Part shown: positions 6,865 to 15,113 of the stretch, one piece after another
How the letters are laid out: each line of letters starts with the position of its first letter
Position numbering within the stretch: position 1 is the stretch's first letter
From: an uncultured Lachnospiraceae bacterium
GTDB taxonomy: Bacteria > Bacillota_A > Clostridia > Lachnospirales > Lachnospiraceae
DNA: 20,599 nt
Assembly (NCBI GenBank): GCA_910587905.1
Contig: CAJUOF010000264.1
Coordinates: forward strand, 1-20,599
Direction: 5' to 3'
The notes under the pieces: generated by a model
Databases searched by the model: none
Told to the model about the DNA's origin: nothing
The model's input: only the letters and a program-made list of their open reading frames with translations
Translations under genes and position numbers: made by a program

Positions 6865-8765
6865 CAGCTTTCACCCTCCTGCCATTTTTCTGTGAACTGA
6901 GGTCTCTCTGATCCGTTTTCAGGCGGTATGTGTCTGCGGCTTGGAGGAACTAAATTCATACCACCTGTTCTGCTTTTCTTCTCAGGAGGTTTTACGGATA
7001 ATTTAAATTGCTGATCGTTTCCTGAGCCCTGTGCGTGACCCTGTCCGCCTCCTCCTTGCTCCTCCGCCGATGGGAGCTCCTCCAGCCAATCCGGATGGTA
7101 TTTCCGGACAATACCGTCCATGATTTCCTTTTTCTCCGCATACTCCACCGTCCTGCCGCCATTGTCCTCTATGGCATATGGGTTGTTCTCATCAAACTGG
7201 ATTCCCCATTGGAAGAATAACTTTAGCTTTACCCGCATGGGATGGACTCCGGTTTTCATTACCACAAACTGTCCCTTCGGCATGGATTTGAGTTCGTCCG
7301 GTGTCAGTAGCGGCCGCTCCATCATCTGCAGCGACTGGGACGGATCGTTTTTGGAGCGGCTGACGGAACCGGACATAACGGTGCGGCTGCCCAGGGCTTT
7401 GGAGAGGATCTCTGCGGAGCTGCTGTTTGGGGCAAAACCGCCAAACAGGGTGAGCTGTGTATTGTCAACAATGATCTCCGCCCCCTCCTTGCCATAATTT
7501 TTATCAAGCTGGGCAAAGGACTGGATGATCGGTACGATCTGCAGCCGCCTACTCCTGGAAGCAGAAAACATCATCTCAGCGGATTCTATCTTCGGCAGGG
7601 TCCCGAATTCATCACAGAAGAACACGCAGCGGTTCGCAAGCTTCCCTCCCTGCTCGTCGGCGACCGCCAGGATCTCCCGGTATAGCTGCTGAATGATTAA
7701 GCTGATCATAAAGAAGGTATTGGGATTCTCCTCCGGCATGATGACAAAAATGGCGGACTTTTCCCTGCAGAACTTCTCTGCGTCAATCTCCGTGTCAAAG
7801 CATAAAAGCTGTTCCAGCTCCGAGTCCAGAAAGGAATTCAGTCTGGACAGTGCCGTACTCATGACACTGGCCATACTCTGCTCCGCCGTGTTCAGAGCGG
7901 CTCCGGCAAACCATTTCGCCTTGTGGTCATTGGGGAGCAGTTCCATGAGCTGCTGGAACTGGTTCTTGCCCTTCTTCTGGGACGGGGCAAGCAGCTCCTG
8001 AATGATTTTAAACACGGACACGATATGACGTTTTTTCGGTTCGCAAAATTCCGCCACCAGCAAAATGGTTGCCGTCAGCAGCCCTTCGGCAGCGTCATAG
8101 AAATATGCGTTCTGCCCAAAGGAGACGGCGTCCATGCCGGAAAGAATAATGGTCTTTGAGATAATCTTTGCATACTTTTCCGCTTTGGCTTTGTAAACCA
8201 GAATGTCCGGGTTCGCCTGATACAAATCCATATATTTGTTGACCAGGTGTAACAGGTTGTTTCCATTTGACCGGGTGGGATTTCTAAGGTCAATCACCGA
8301 TACATGATACCCATAATACTCCCTGCAGATGGTTCCATAGTTCCGCATGACGTCTCCCTTGGTGTCGGTGGAAAGGAAGCTCATTCCGGAGGCGCAGGCA
8401 TACTCAATGCAGGGATAAAGCCAGTAAGCGGTTTTTCCGACGCCTGCCGCACCGATCATCAATACATGGACGTCGCCGGTATCAACAAGGGCTGTCGTTC
8501 TCCCTTTAGAAGTTGTACAGCCCACCACAATCCCCTGGGCCGTGGGAAGATGTTTCCCCCTCCGCCACAGCTCCGGTTCAAAAGGGACGTGTTGATAGGT
8601 CTCCCGGATTTCCGCTTTGGCCGCCCATCTTGCGGTCCCGTGCTGGCCGTTTCCGACGGTCTTATTCTTGATATTCAAGGTGTACATGTGAGCAATCAAT
8701 GAGATTCCCCCCAGGGAGCCAAGCATGATGGCCGCCACAAGCACAAGCATGGTAATGTTTCCCAT
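6864..8765 (-). CDS. VirD4/TraG-type conjugative coupling protein
   Basis: A 633-residue membrane ATPase that brings the relaxase-DNA complex to the conjugation pore. One N-terminal membrane segment (residues ~5-25) precedes a Walker A motif, GAAGVGKT at 105-112. Then comes LSTDTKGDVMRNYG, and a Walker B with CDEFGTLPKIE at ~384-394, followed by SRSRRLQIVPIIQSFAQLD, which is typical of TraG/VirD4 proteins. The last ~80 residues are low-complexity and acidic/glycine-rich (EEQGGGGQGHAQGSG) and could contact the relaxosome. Start: ATG at 8765 with AAAGGA ten bases upstream. It lies after the toprim gene and overlaps the winged-helix gene. The single-span N-terminus is characteristic of ICEs from Clostridia. 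Confidence 0.95.
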   Translation of the reverse strand: MGNITMLVLVAAIMLGSLGGISLIAHMYTLNIKNKTVGNGQHGTARWAAKAEIRETYQHVPFEPELWRRGKHLPTAQGIVVGCTTSKGRTTALVDTGDVHVLMIGAAGVGKTAYWLYPCIEYACASGMSFLSTDTKGDVMRNYGTICREYYGYHVSVIDLRNPTRSNGNNLLHLVNKYMDLYQANPDILVYKAKAEKYAKIISKTIILSGMDAVSFGQNAYFYDAAEGLLTATILLVAEFCEPKKRHIVSVFKIIQELLAPSQKKGKNQFQQLMELLPNDHKAKWFAGAALNTAEQSMASVMSTALSRLNSFLDSELEQLLCFDTEIDAEKFCREKSAIFVIMPEENPNTFFMISLIIQQLYREILAVADEQGGKLANRCVFFCDEFGTLPKIESAEMMFSASRSRRLQIVPIIQSFAQLDKNYGKEGAEIIVDNTQLTLFGGFAPNSSSAEILSKALGSRTVMSGSVSRSKNDPSQSLQMMERPLLTPDELKSMPKGQFVVMKTGVHPMRVKLKLFFQWGIQFDENNPYAIEDNGGRTVEYAEKKEIMDGIVRKYHPDWLEELPSAEEQGGGGQGHAQGSGNDQQFKLSVKPPEKKSRTGGMNLVPPSRRHIPPENGSERPQFTEKWQEGES

Positions 8766-8815
8766 AAGGCAACATCCTTTCTTTTCTCTGTCACGGTTCT
8801 ACGGTTCTGTCTTTC

Positions 8816-10234
8816 TCACATAACCGCCGCCAATCCCTCTGTGTGACCTGACGATTCCCTCCTTTGCGGCAGATTTTGCTGCTGTTCCATAAAAACGGAC
8901 AGGCGCAAACCATCCACGGCCAGAGACAGAATATTTTTGATCTGTTCCATCTGTTTTGATTCCGGCACAATCTCATTGGCCTGAAACATTTTCTGCAGAT
9001 GTTCCAGCCGTTCTCCGATTTCTGCCATCCTTGATTTGTATCCGGTATGATCGTGGTGGGGCGCATAGAGCCGCAGCAGGATTGTTTCATACTGCGGGGC
9101 CGTATAGGATTTCTCCAGAGCAGCAAATTGCTTTCTGGCCAGTAAAAAAGCAGCCCCGGCCAGTTCCTGAGACTGCGTCTGAATCTCTTTTCTTTTATTT
9201 ACAGGGAGCCTTCGGAGTCTCTCATACCGTTCCCGCAAATCCTCCAAGGGATATTGGGAACAGCTTTCGCCGAAATAACCAGACACCAGTTCCCGGCACA
9301 ATTCCCGCATCCGCACAAGACCGGAATGTTCTGTGCCGATGATGGGTTTTAATCCATGCTCTTTTTTCAGCCCTTCATTCCAATCCTTAAACTCCGGCTG
9401 CTCCCAGGTCACGGTATAGTCTCCTGCCTCCAGAACCGCCTCTTTGATTCGATGGTTTCCCTCAATGCCGGCACCGTCATGATCGAGGCAGGTGATCACC
9501 GTATCAATATGCGGATTGGTTTTCAGGATATGGAGCGCCCCATGGGGAGCCACGCTGCAGAGGGCCACATAACTGTGTTCCCGCCAGTTCGCTTTATACA
9601 GGGAGATGTAGGACAGCATATCCACCGGCGCTTCAAAAACATAAAGCCGGTTGCCGGTTCCGATATGATGAAAGCTATATTCCGGTTCGCTTCCCTCCAC
9701 ATTTCCTTTGTATCCACTTTCAGAATAAGTTCCCCTCTTGTGGGCATGGCGGGGAACGCCGTTTTCGTCCAGCCCCACAAAAACCGCATTGTGAAATTCC
9801 CGATCTTCATAGAGCAGACCCGCACGAGTGAAAAACTGCACCACCTCCCTGTCAAGGAACCGCCTCTTTAAAAGATAGGCATACACCCGCCGCATATCAG
9901 GATTTGCCTGTGGCAGTGCAAACGGTTTTTTCTCCTTCTGATGTATGGTCTGCTCCGGGAGTACAGAAATCCCCTGCTCGGAAAGCAAAAGTTCCACGGC
10001 TTCTGAAAAAGTCAGGTTATAAAAATCCCGGACAAAATCAATGATATCTCCCCCTTCCATCTTGTATTGGTTGTACCACAGGTTTCCCCGGATGGTGATT
10101 TTCTCCCCGCCGTAATTCCATTCATGTTCCAAACCGGCACGTTTGAGTTTTTCGCCACGGCTTTTGAGGAAAGCAGCCAGATCCGTACATCTGGCCTGTT
10201 CCTTCTGTTCCTCGGTAAATCGGATGAATGCCAA
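8816..10234 (-). CDS. DUF3991/toprim-domain DNA primase-like protein
   Basis: A 472-residue protein. Start: TTG at 10234 (MAFIRFTEEQ), with GGAGG seven bases upstream; no ATG gives the same N-terminus. Residues ~1-90 resemble the CHC2-type primase zinc domain in layout (CTDLAAFLKSRGEKL ... GGDIIDFVRDFYNLTFSEAV) but lack the full set of cysteines. Residues ~110-185 correspond to a DUF3991-like region. A toprim fold follows, with the glutamate motif YVFEAPVDMLSY at 198-209 and the acidic motif ITCLDHDGAG at 247-256. The C-terminal ~180 residues are helical. Such proteins travel with relaxases in ICEs and may prime or process the transferred strand; enzymatic activity is inferred. It follows the relaxase stop by 29 bases. 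Confidence 0.88.
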   Translation of the reverse strand: MAFIRFTEEQKEQARCTDLAAFLKSRGEKLKRAGLEHEWNYGGEKITIRGNLWYNQYKMEGGDIIDFVRDFYNLTFSEAVELLLSEQGISVLPEQTIHQKEKKPFALPQANPDMRRVYAYLLKRRFLDREVVQFFTRAGLLYEDREFHNAVFVGLDENGVPRHAHKRGTYSESGYKGNVEGSEPEYSFHHIGTGNRLYVFEAPVDMLSYISLYKANWREHSYVALCSVAPHGALHILKTNPHIDTVITCLDHDGAGIEGNHRIKEAVLEAGDYTVTWEQPEFKDWNEGLKKEHGLKPIIGTEHSGLVRMRELCRELVSGYFGESCSQYPLEDLRERYERLRRLPVNKRKEIQTQSQELAGAAFLLARKQFAALEKSYTAPQYETILLRLYAPHHDHTGYKSRMAEIGERLEHLQKMFQANEIVPESKQMEQIKNILSLAVDGLRLSVFMEQQQNLPQRRESSGHTEGLAAVM

Positions 10235-10263
10235 ATAAAATCCTCCCTTCTCAGTCCCGTTCT

Positions 10264-13110
10264 TCAGCCCTGTTTTAAGCCATGGGCCTGTTTCTTCTCA
10301 TCTATCTTATGTCTGAGCTTCCAGTCTACGCCGCCAGTCACGTCCCTGCGGTCATTTTCAATGCGGTTTTGCAATATTCTGGCCAAATACAGCAAAAGGC
10401 GCAGGCTTCCGAGGGACGCCGGCCAGTTCCGGTTGCTTCTGATCCTGGCAAGTAGCTGCGCCGCATAAGCGTTTCCCTGACTGGCCGAAGCCGTCAAAAA
10501 AGAAATCGCTTTTTCCATGTCCTGCGCCACCTCCCGGCCATAGAAAAATAATTTTCCAAGTTGATAGCCTGCAAAAGAATGGCCCTGCTCTGCGGCCTTC
10601 TGAAACCAGTACAGAGCGACATTGACATCTTTTGAAATTCCTTCCCCGGCCAGATAAAGCTTTCCAAGAAGATACTGTGCCGCAGAACATCCTTTTTCTG
10701 CGGAAAAGGTAAGCAGATCCATGGCCTTTGGAATATCCTGCGGAAACCTCTCGCCCTCCAACAGCACTTTTCCGAGAACATAGGCAGCGCCGGTATTGCC
10801 TCTCGCAGTGGATTTTTCCAGCAGGAAAAGGGCACGAGGAATGTTCTGCTCTATCTCTTTCCCCAAAAGCAACGTTTTCCCAAGAAGGCACTCTGCAGGG
10901 GAATTTTCTTTTTCTGCCGCTTCTTCCAACCATCGCAACGCATAGCCCGGATTCTTCGGCACCTCGTTTCCTTCCAGAAATAACTTTCCCAGCAGGTACA
11001 TGGCATAATCATGGTCTTTCTTTGCCGCCGCCACGAGAAATTCCACGGCACGATTTCCATCTCGTCCAGTAAACTCCCGGTTCAAGTATAGTTTTCCCAA
11101 CCCATACAAGGCATCCGCATTGTCCAGTTCGGCGGCCTTTTCAAAATATGTCCCGGCCAGTTCCAAATTTTTTTCAGTTCCCGTACCGGTGAGATTCATC
11201 TGGCCCAGGCGATAATAGAGCTTATCATCTGCCATATTCTGTTCAATGGAAAGGAAACCCTGATAAGCCCTACGGTACCAGTCCTCTGAGACCTCTTTGT
11301 CCGGAGCCGTTCCGATTCCATCTCTGCACATCCGGCCAAGCTCATATTGGGCATAGGCGTTTGGCTTATCTTTGTCATTGGCCGCAATCGTAAACAACCG
11401 GAACGCTTTTTCTTCATCCTGCTCCACGCCCTGCCCCCGGTAATAGAGACTTCCAAGGGCATAGGCGGCAAAAGGATTCTTCTCTGCAACAGATTTTTCA
11501 TACCACTTGGCCGCTTTCCCATCATCTTGTTCCACGCCATGTCCGAACGAATAGAGCTTTCCAATCCGATACTGCAGATAGCCAGGATCTTCTTCCCGTG
11601 ATTCTCTGTCCATAAAAGCACGATAAGCGTCCGCAAACCATTTCTGTGCAGCCTGTTCTGCCTTTTCACACCCAAGGCCGGAAAGGAACATTTTTCCAAG
11701 GTCATACATAGCGAAACCGTTTCCACGGACTGCTTCTTCCTCCAGGCCGGCGTAGGCTTTTTCAAAGTCAGGTTTTGACTCTTTGGTGCCATAAAGAAAA
11801 GTCCTTGCTTTCTTATATTCTTCCGTCCACCAGGTATCTTTCTTCTTTTTCCATCCTCCGGAGAAAGAAAAAGCGGAATCCTCCGGCACCTCTGTCTCCA
11901 TCAGTTCTTCCTGGCCGGATAACATGAGTTCCGATTCTTCTGGCAATTCCCTTTCCGATATGTCGGTCGGTTCCCCATCTTCCATCTCTCCCTGGTCGGC
12001 GTGAAGGCCAAGAGCCTCCTGGATGATGGCATTCTTTATTGACTTAAATTCCTTGTTCCGTGAAAGAGGCACCCTCTCCAGCGGGGCCTCCGTGTAAACC
12101 CGTCTGGCCGCCTCCCTCTGTTCGTACCACAGGTGATAGAGAGCGGCGATTCTTTCATCCTCCGCCAGGGTGTCAACAATGGAGTCGATCAGGGCTTTCA
12201 CATCCGCTTTCAGGTATCCATACACTTTCTTCCCCTTCGTCCTGGATAGCCGTTCAGCCAGACGTAACAGCCGCTCTTCGATTTCGGGATTGTCATAGGT
12301 TCCGGCATTTATGCTGGATACAATCTTTGCAATCCATTCTCTGCTTTTAAGGCGCAGTTCATCCCGATGGGTAGTCTGTTTCTCATACATGCATAGAAGA
12401 TCCTGTGAAAAAATATCCTTTGCCAGAGAAGAGCGCACCTTATGGACACCCTGCTTCGTGAGGAAGCCTTCGTTCTCCACAGTAGAGTAGGCCAGCAGAT
12501 GAACATGGGGATGGTGGCTTTCATTGTGGAAAGCCGCATACCAGCGCAGGTGTTCCATAGGGATTTTTAAACTGTCGGCCAGCGTCTCCGTCTGTGTCCG
12601 CAGCATATCCCGCCATCGGATACCATTGTTGAACCCAAGGCGCTCCGCATCCTCCCGGCGCAGAGAGACGATGAGTGTCCACACATTTCCTCCATGAGTA
12701 TTTAGTTCCTGTGAGACCTCGTTCAGTCTGACCTGCACGCCGTCGTCTGTGAACAGACCATGGCTGCCGAACCGTTCCACACCTTTTCGGGTGCCAATGT
12801 AGTCGGCATAGGTTTTCTGATTCAGAATCTCACAGGCGTTGTCCTCGATGGCACGAATGATAAACTCAGAGGCTGCTCCCACCGTCATTTCTCTTTTATA
12901 ATCTTCATATTCCAGCATTCCTTTGCTGTCCGGAAAATCCCGCAGGATTTTTTCAATGAGCTTTTTCTGTTTTCTGCTGGCTGGAGCCATCCTGAAGGAC
13001 TCGTCGATTTTTTCCACTCCTTCACGGGTGGCAATGTAGGTGACATATCCACCGATGGGCTTTTCCTGATCCGGCTTCAGGTATTTGAACTTCGTTACCA
13101 GACGTGCCAT
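10264..13110 (-). CDS. MobP-type relaxase fused to Sel1 repeats
   Basis: A 948-residue relaxase that should nick oriT and pilot the strand into the recipient. The N-terminal domain has a tyrosine-rich motif (GGYVTYIATREGVEK, 20-34), echoed by YADYIGTRKGVER at 101-113. The metal-binding triad region is FHNESHHPHVHLLAY at 194-208. This matches the MobP3-like relaxases of clostridial elements. Residues ~340-440 are a linker. From ~465 to the end there are about eleven Sel1-type repeats (for example YRIGKLYSFGHGVEQD, YLLGKLYLAGEGISKD) forming a helical solenoid, probably for protein contacts. Start: ATG at 13110 with GGAGG six bases upstream. The next gene is the toprim protein, and an FRG cargo gene lies upstream. 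Confidence 0.93.
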   Translation of the reverse strand: MARLVTKFKYLKPDQEKPIGGYVTYIATREGVEKIDESFRMAPASRKQKKLIEKILRDFPDSKGMLEYEDYKREMTVGAASEFIIRAIEDNACEILNQKTYADYIGTRKGVERFGSHGLFTDDGVQVRLNEVSQELNTHGGNVWTLIVSLRREDAERLGFNNGIRWRDMLRTQTETLADSLKIPMEHLRWYAAFHNESHHPHVHLLAYSTVENEGFLTKQGVHKVRSSLAKDIFSQDLLCMYEKQTTHRDELRLKSREWIAKIVSSINAGTYDNPEIEERLLRLAERLSRTKGKKVYGYLKADVKALIDSIVDTLAEDERIAALYHLWYEQREAARRVYTEAPLERVPLSRNKEFKSIKNAIIQEALGLHADQGEMEDGEPTDISERELPEESELMLSGQEELMETEVPEDSAFSFSGGWKKKKDTWWTEEYKKARTFLYGTKESKPDFEKAYAGLEEEAVRGNGFAMYDLGKMFLSGLGCEKAEQAAQKWFADAYRAFMDRESREEDPGYLQYRIGKLYSFGHGVEQDDGKAAKWYEKSVAEKNPFAAYALGSLYYRGQGVEQDEEKAFRLFTIAANDKDKPNAYAQYELGRMCRDGIGTAPDKEVSEDWYRRAYQGFLSIEQNMADDKLYYRLGQMNLTGTGTEKNLELAGTYFEKAAELDNADALYGLGKLYLNREFTGRDGNRAVEFLVAAAKKDHDYAMYLLGKLFLEGNEVPKNPGYALRWLEEAAEKENSPAECLLGKTLLLGKEIEQNIPRALFLLEKSTARGNTGAAYVLGKVLLEGERFPQDIPKAMDLLTFSAEKGCSAAQYLLGKLYLAGEGISKDVNVALYWFQKAAEQGHSFAGYQLGKLFFYGREVAQDMEKAISFLTASASQGNAYAAQLLARIRSNRNWPASLGSLRLLLYLARILQNRIENDRRDVTGGVDWKLRHKIDEKKQAHGLKQG

Positions 13111-13180
13111 GAGAATCCTCCTTTCCGTTCAGAGCAAAGAAAAAGCAGGGAACCATTTTGTATGATTCACCTGCCATTTA

Positions 13181-13201
13181 TACTGCCAGCTTCCAGCAGT
13201 A
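13181..13201. repeat. small hairpin between FRG gene and relaxase gene
   Basis: TACTGC (13181-13186) and GCAGTA (13196-13201) pair around a nine-base loop, 16 bases after the FRG stop codon and ~80 bases before the relaxase start. No T-run follows on the minus strand, so read-through into the relaxase gene is likely. It may be only a weak attenuator. Confidence 0.3.
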
Positions 13202-13216
13202 ATTGATTTTCTATTA

Positions 13217-14146
13217 CTACTTTATCCAGGGTATCTCTCCCTTCACTTTTCTTCTGAATGTACTTGTGATTTCCTCACATACAACATCCACGCTGTCCGC
13301 AAATAGCGTTTCTTTACTGATTCCGAATAATCTCAGCTCTTTCAAAATATTCCCTTTCAACTCTTTCGGGACGGTGATTCTCCCACAAATGCTCTCATGA
13401 TCCTTCGGTATAGGATCAATAACTTTTTGGAAACAAGGTATATCCGGATCTCCATAGGGCGCAATCCGATTGGGAAATAGAATGTACCTCCCACGCTGCA
13501 TCTGCTGGCGCAGACTCCTCACCGGAGCATATACAAAAAATATTTTGCTACAGCATTCTGCTATCCATCTTCCACCGGACTCCTTCGTCTCATGGCAAAT
13601 CTCATGTGTCTGCTTTTGTTCAAGGAAATACGGCTGAGTAATCACAGCTCCATAAAAAAGATCAAGTGTGCAAAAGGTACCACGGGCAAAGCGATAGCTG
13701 TCTGCTATGGCATTGACAACCGGATAGTTTACCACATTCTGTTCGTTATGTTTGAAAGCAAATACCTCTCCGTCTTTTTCATCATCCGAACAACAGGCAA
13801 AGTACAACGCTACAAACGCATTTTCTGTAACGTCCAAAAGACGAGTCGGAATCCCGTGGTGCTGTAGTAATGCTAACAGCTCCAGCGGCTCTAATTCCTT
13901 ATGAAAAACTTCGGGCAGTTTAAACCTGGCCATCTCAATCAGATTGCGTTCTTCATCCAAAATGGAAATGTCACAGGCGAACTTTCGATTCCTCCCAAGC
14001 GATGGAAGCAACTTAAACTGCGTATCGGACTGTCCACGGAAAAGCAAACTCTCATTTTTATTTATGCCATTCCGAAACAAAGTGCCATCCAACTCACAAA
14101 TCACATTGACAAATTCTGACAGACTATGAATCCGTAACTCCGACAT
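13217..14146 (-). CDS. FRG-domain cargo protein
   Basis: A 309-residue protein with an FRG domain. The signature LLFRGQSDTQFKLLPSLGR lies at ~34-52. A second conserved block follows at ~91-117 (LLQHHGIPTRLLDVTENAFVALYFA). The C-terminal half (SYRFARGTFCTLDLFYG onward) is not recognised. There is no membrane segment or signal peptide. FRG domains are widespread in mobile elements and in proteins found near phage-defence genes, but their biochemical role is unsettled. The gene is AT-richer than the transfer genes on both sides and has its own promoter (14211-14239). This suggests separately acquired cargo between the RHH gene and the relaxase. Start: ATG at 14146, with only a modest ribosome binding site. 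Confidence 0.85.
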   Translation of the reverse strand: MSELRIHSLSEFVNVICELDGTLFRNGINKNESLLFRGQSDTQFKLLPSLGRNRKFACDISILDEERNLIEMARFKLPEVFHKELEPLELLALLQHHGIPTRLLDVTENAFVALYFACCSDDEKDGEVFAFKHNEQNVVNYPVVNAIADSYRFARGTFCTLDLFYGAVITQPYFLEQKQTHEICHETKESGGRWIAECCSKIFFVYAPVRSLRQQMQRGRYILFPNRIAPYGDPDIPCFQKVIDPIPKDHESICGRITVPKELKGNILKELRLFGISKETLFADSVDVVCEEITSTFRRKVKGEIPWIK

Positions 14147-14210
14147 TTATCCACGTCCCTTCGCCTGACCCTTTAATTTCCCCAGAAAAATTTTGATTTC
14201 ATTCCGTATG

Positions 14211-14239
14211 ATTATATCACGACCTACACGAAATGAAAA
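14211..14239 (-). promoter_or_regulatory. sigma-A-type promoter of the FRG gene
   Basis: On the minus strand a perfect TATAAT (14216-14211) lies 17 bases after TTTTCA (14239-14234), which matches four of six positions of the -35 consensus. It sits ~65 bases upstream of the FRG start codon. This would express the gene independently of the transfer operon and could also feed the relaxase gene. Confidence 0.6.
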
Positions 14240-14283
14240 TATCGCTTTGCATATCCTTCCCTGTCCCGGCCGTTTCACCTGCC

Positions 14284-14721
14284 TTATCCCATTCCTTCCC
14301 ATCCTTTCTGCCAGTCCATGGCGTCGTCAAAGCAAAAGGAGCCGTTCAGCCGTTTGACCTCCCTGACACATTCTCCCCGCAAGCGCTCCAGTGAAATTTT
14401 ATCAATGTCACTGTTCGCCGCCAGCACATTCATCATCACCGCCATCTCCACGGCCAGCTTGAATAGCATCCGGTTCTGCCGGTGGTCACTCTCCGCAACA
14501 ATGCTTTTCAGCGTGGAGATGACAACATTCGGAAGATAGCCCTTGTTGCTCTCTGCGGAGAGGTACCCTGCATAAAAAATGACAGCCTTTTCAATGAATT
14601 CACTCCGGCTGTCGCAGTTGTCCTTTTCATATAGGGTATCGGCCAGCTCCAGCGTGGACGGCTTAATCCAGAGCTGGAACCGGCGCTTAACCTCTTTTCT
14701 TTCTGGCTTTGTATCCTGCAT
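14284..14721 (-). CDS. ribbon-helix-helix-like relaxosome accessory protein
   Basis: A 145-residue protein from ATG 14721 with GGAGG nine bases upstream. The longer open frame extends into structured DNA and is not credible. The N-terminus reads as a ribbon-helix-helix: a basic strand (VKRRFQLWIKPSTLELADTL) then a helix (RSEFIEKAVIFYAGYLSAE). The rest is helical (NRMLFKLAVEMAVMMNVLA). Small RHH proteins next to a relaxase gene usually bind oriT and help nicking, as MobC- or TraJ-like factors do. Here the gene lies directly beside the repeat-rich oriT candidate, which supports that role. A partition-type or purely transcriptional role is the alternative. Confidence 0.75.
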   Translation of the reverse strand: MQDTKPERKEVKRRFQLWIKPSTLELADTLYEKDNCDSRSEFIEKAVIFYAGYLSAESNKGYLPNVVISTLKSIVAESDHRQNRMLFKLAVEMAVMMNVLAANSDIDKISLERLRGECVREVKRLNGSFCFDDAMDWQKGWEGMG

Positions 14722-14796
14722 GGATGAATCCCTCCTTGTCGGTATCCTGAGCCTGCCAAAGCACCGGAAGATTTCTTTAAAACATCGGTGTTTCAG

Positions 14797-14857
14797 GGAA
14801 CCGAGGCACCGTGGCAGGAGCCACAGCCCCCGGACACGGCACCGGACTGTCGGTTCC
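14797..14857. repeat. long bulged inverted repeat
   Basis: GGAACCGA (14797-14804) pairs with TCGGTTCC (14850-14857). After a six-base one-sided bulge, GGCACCGTG (14805-14813) pairs with CACGGCACC (14835-14843), including two G-U type pairs. The apical part can form a further GTGGC/GCCAC hairpin in competition with the inner stem. It lies ~50 bases from the TATCCTG candidate nic site. Confidence 0.7.
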
Positions 14858-14882
14858 TTGAAAATGTCCCGAAAGCCCTGAA

Positions 14883-14903
14883 GCGCCCGGCACTGCCGGG
14901 CGC
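14883..14903. repeat. perfect 10-bp palindrome
   Basis: GCGCCCGGCA and TGCCGGGCGC are exact inverted copies separated by one base. The all-GC stem is very stable. There is no T-run on either side, so it is not a terminator. It is part of the candidate oriT. Confidence 0.8.
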
Positions 14904-14911
14904 TGTGAACC

Positions 14912-14940
14912 GGGGCGGAGGCCGCCTGCGGCACCGCCCC
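14912..14940. repeat. nested GC-rich hairpin
   Basis: The outer arms GGGGCGG (14912-14918) and CCGCCCC (14934-14940) enclose inner arms GCCGC (14921-14925) and GCGGC (14928-14932). It follows the preceding palindrome by eight bases and adds to the structured tract. Confidence 0.75.
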
Positions 14941-14950
14941 TTTCTCCTGC

Positions 14951-14988
14951 TTGCTTTTCGACCCTGTGGCATCCCGTTTGCTTTTCGA
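14951..14988. repeat. pair of direct repeats TTGCTTTTCGA
   Basis: TTGCTTTTCGA occurs at 14951-14961 and 14978-14988, a spacing of 27 bases. Iteron-like direct repeats beside hairpins are typical binding sites for relaxosome accessory proteins such as the neighbouring RHH protein. Confidence 0.6.
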
Positions 14989-15113
14989 TTTTGCGACCCC
15001 CGCTTCCCCGCTTCCAAATCGCCCGAACCTGGCCAGAACTGCTCTCCACCGGTTGGTTCTCCCATCCTCCGGAAAAAGCCGGTACACGGGGCGACACGGG
15101 CCTCACAGGGGCG

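Larger units (their letters stand above)
14722..15113. other. repeat-rich intergenic region, candidate oriT
   Basis: About 390 bases without a credible gene. The long open frames here run in several phases on both strands and are arginine/proline-rich, as expected from GC-rich DNA. The stretch contains three nested or adjacent hairpins (14797-14857, 14883-14903, 14912-14940) and two direct repeats of TTGCTTTTCGA (14951-14961, 14978-14988). It also has a TATCCTG sequence (14743-14749) like the nic sites of MobP relaxases. It lies just upstream of the RHH gene and in the same cluster as the relaxase gene. Together these are the expected parts of an origin of transfer. Confidence 0.55.

Noticed and set aside
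8793..8808. Tandem repeat of an 8-mer (ACGGTTCT twice) between toprim and coupling-protein genes
   Set aside because: Only two copies and no associated structure; most likely chance or slippage.
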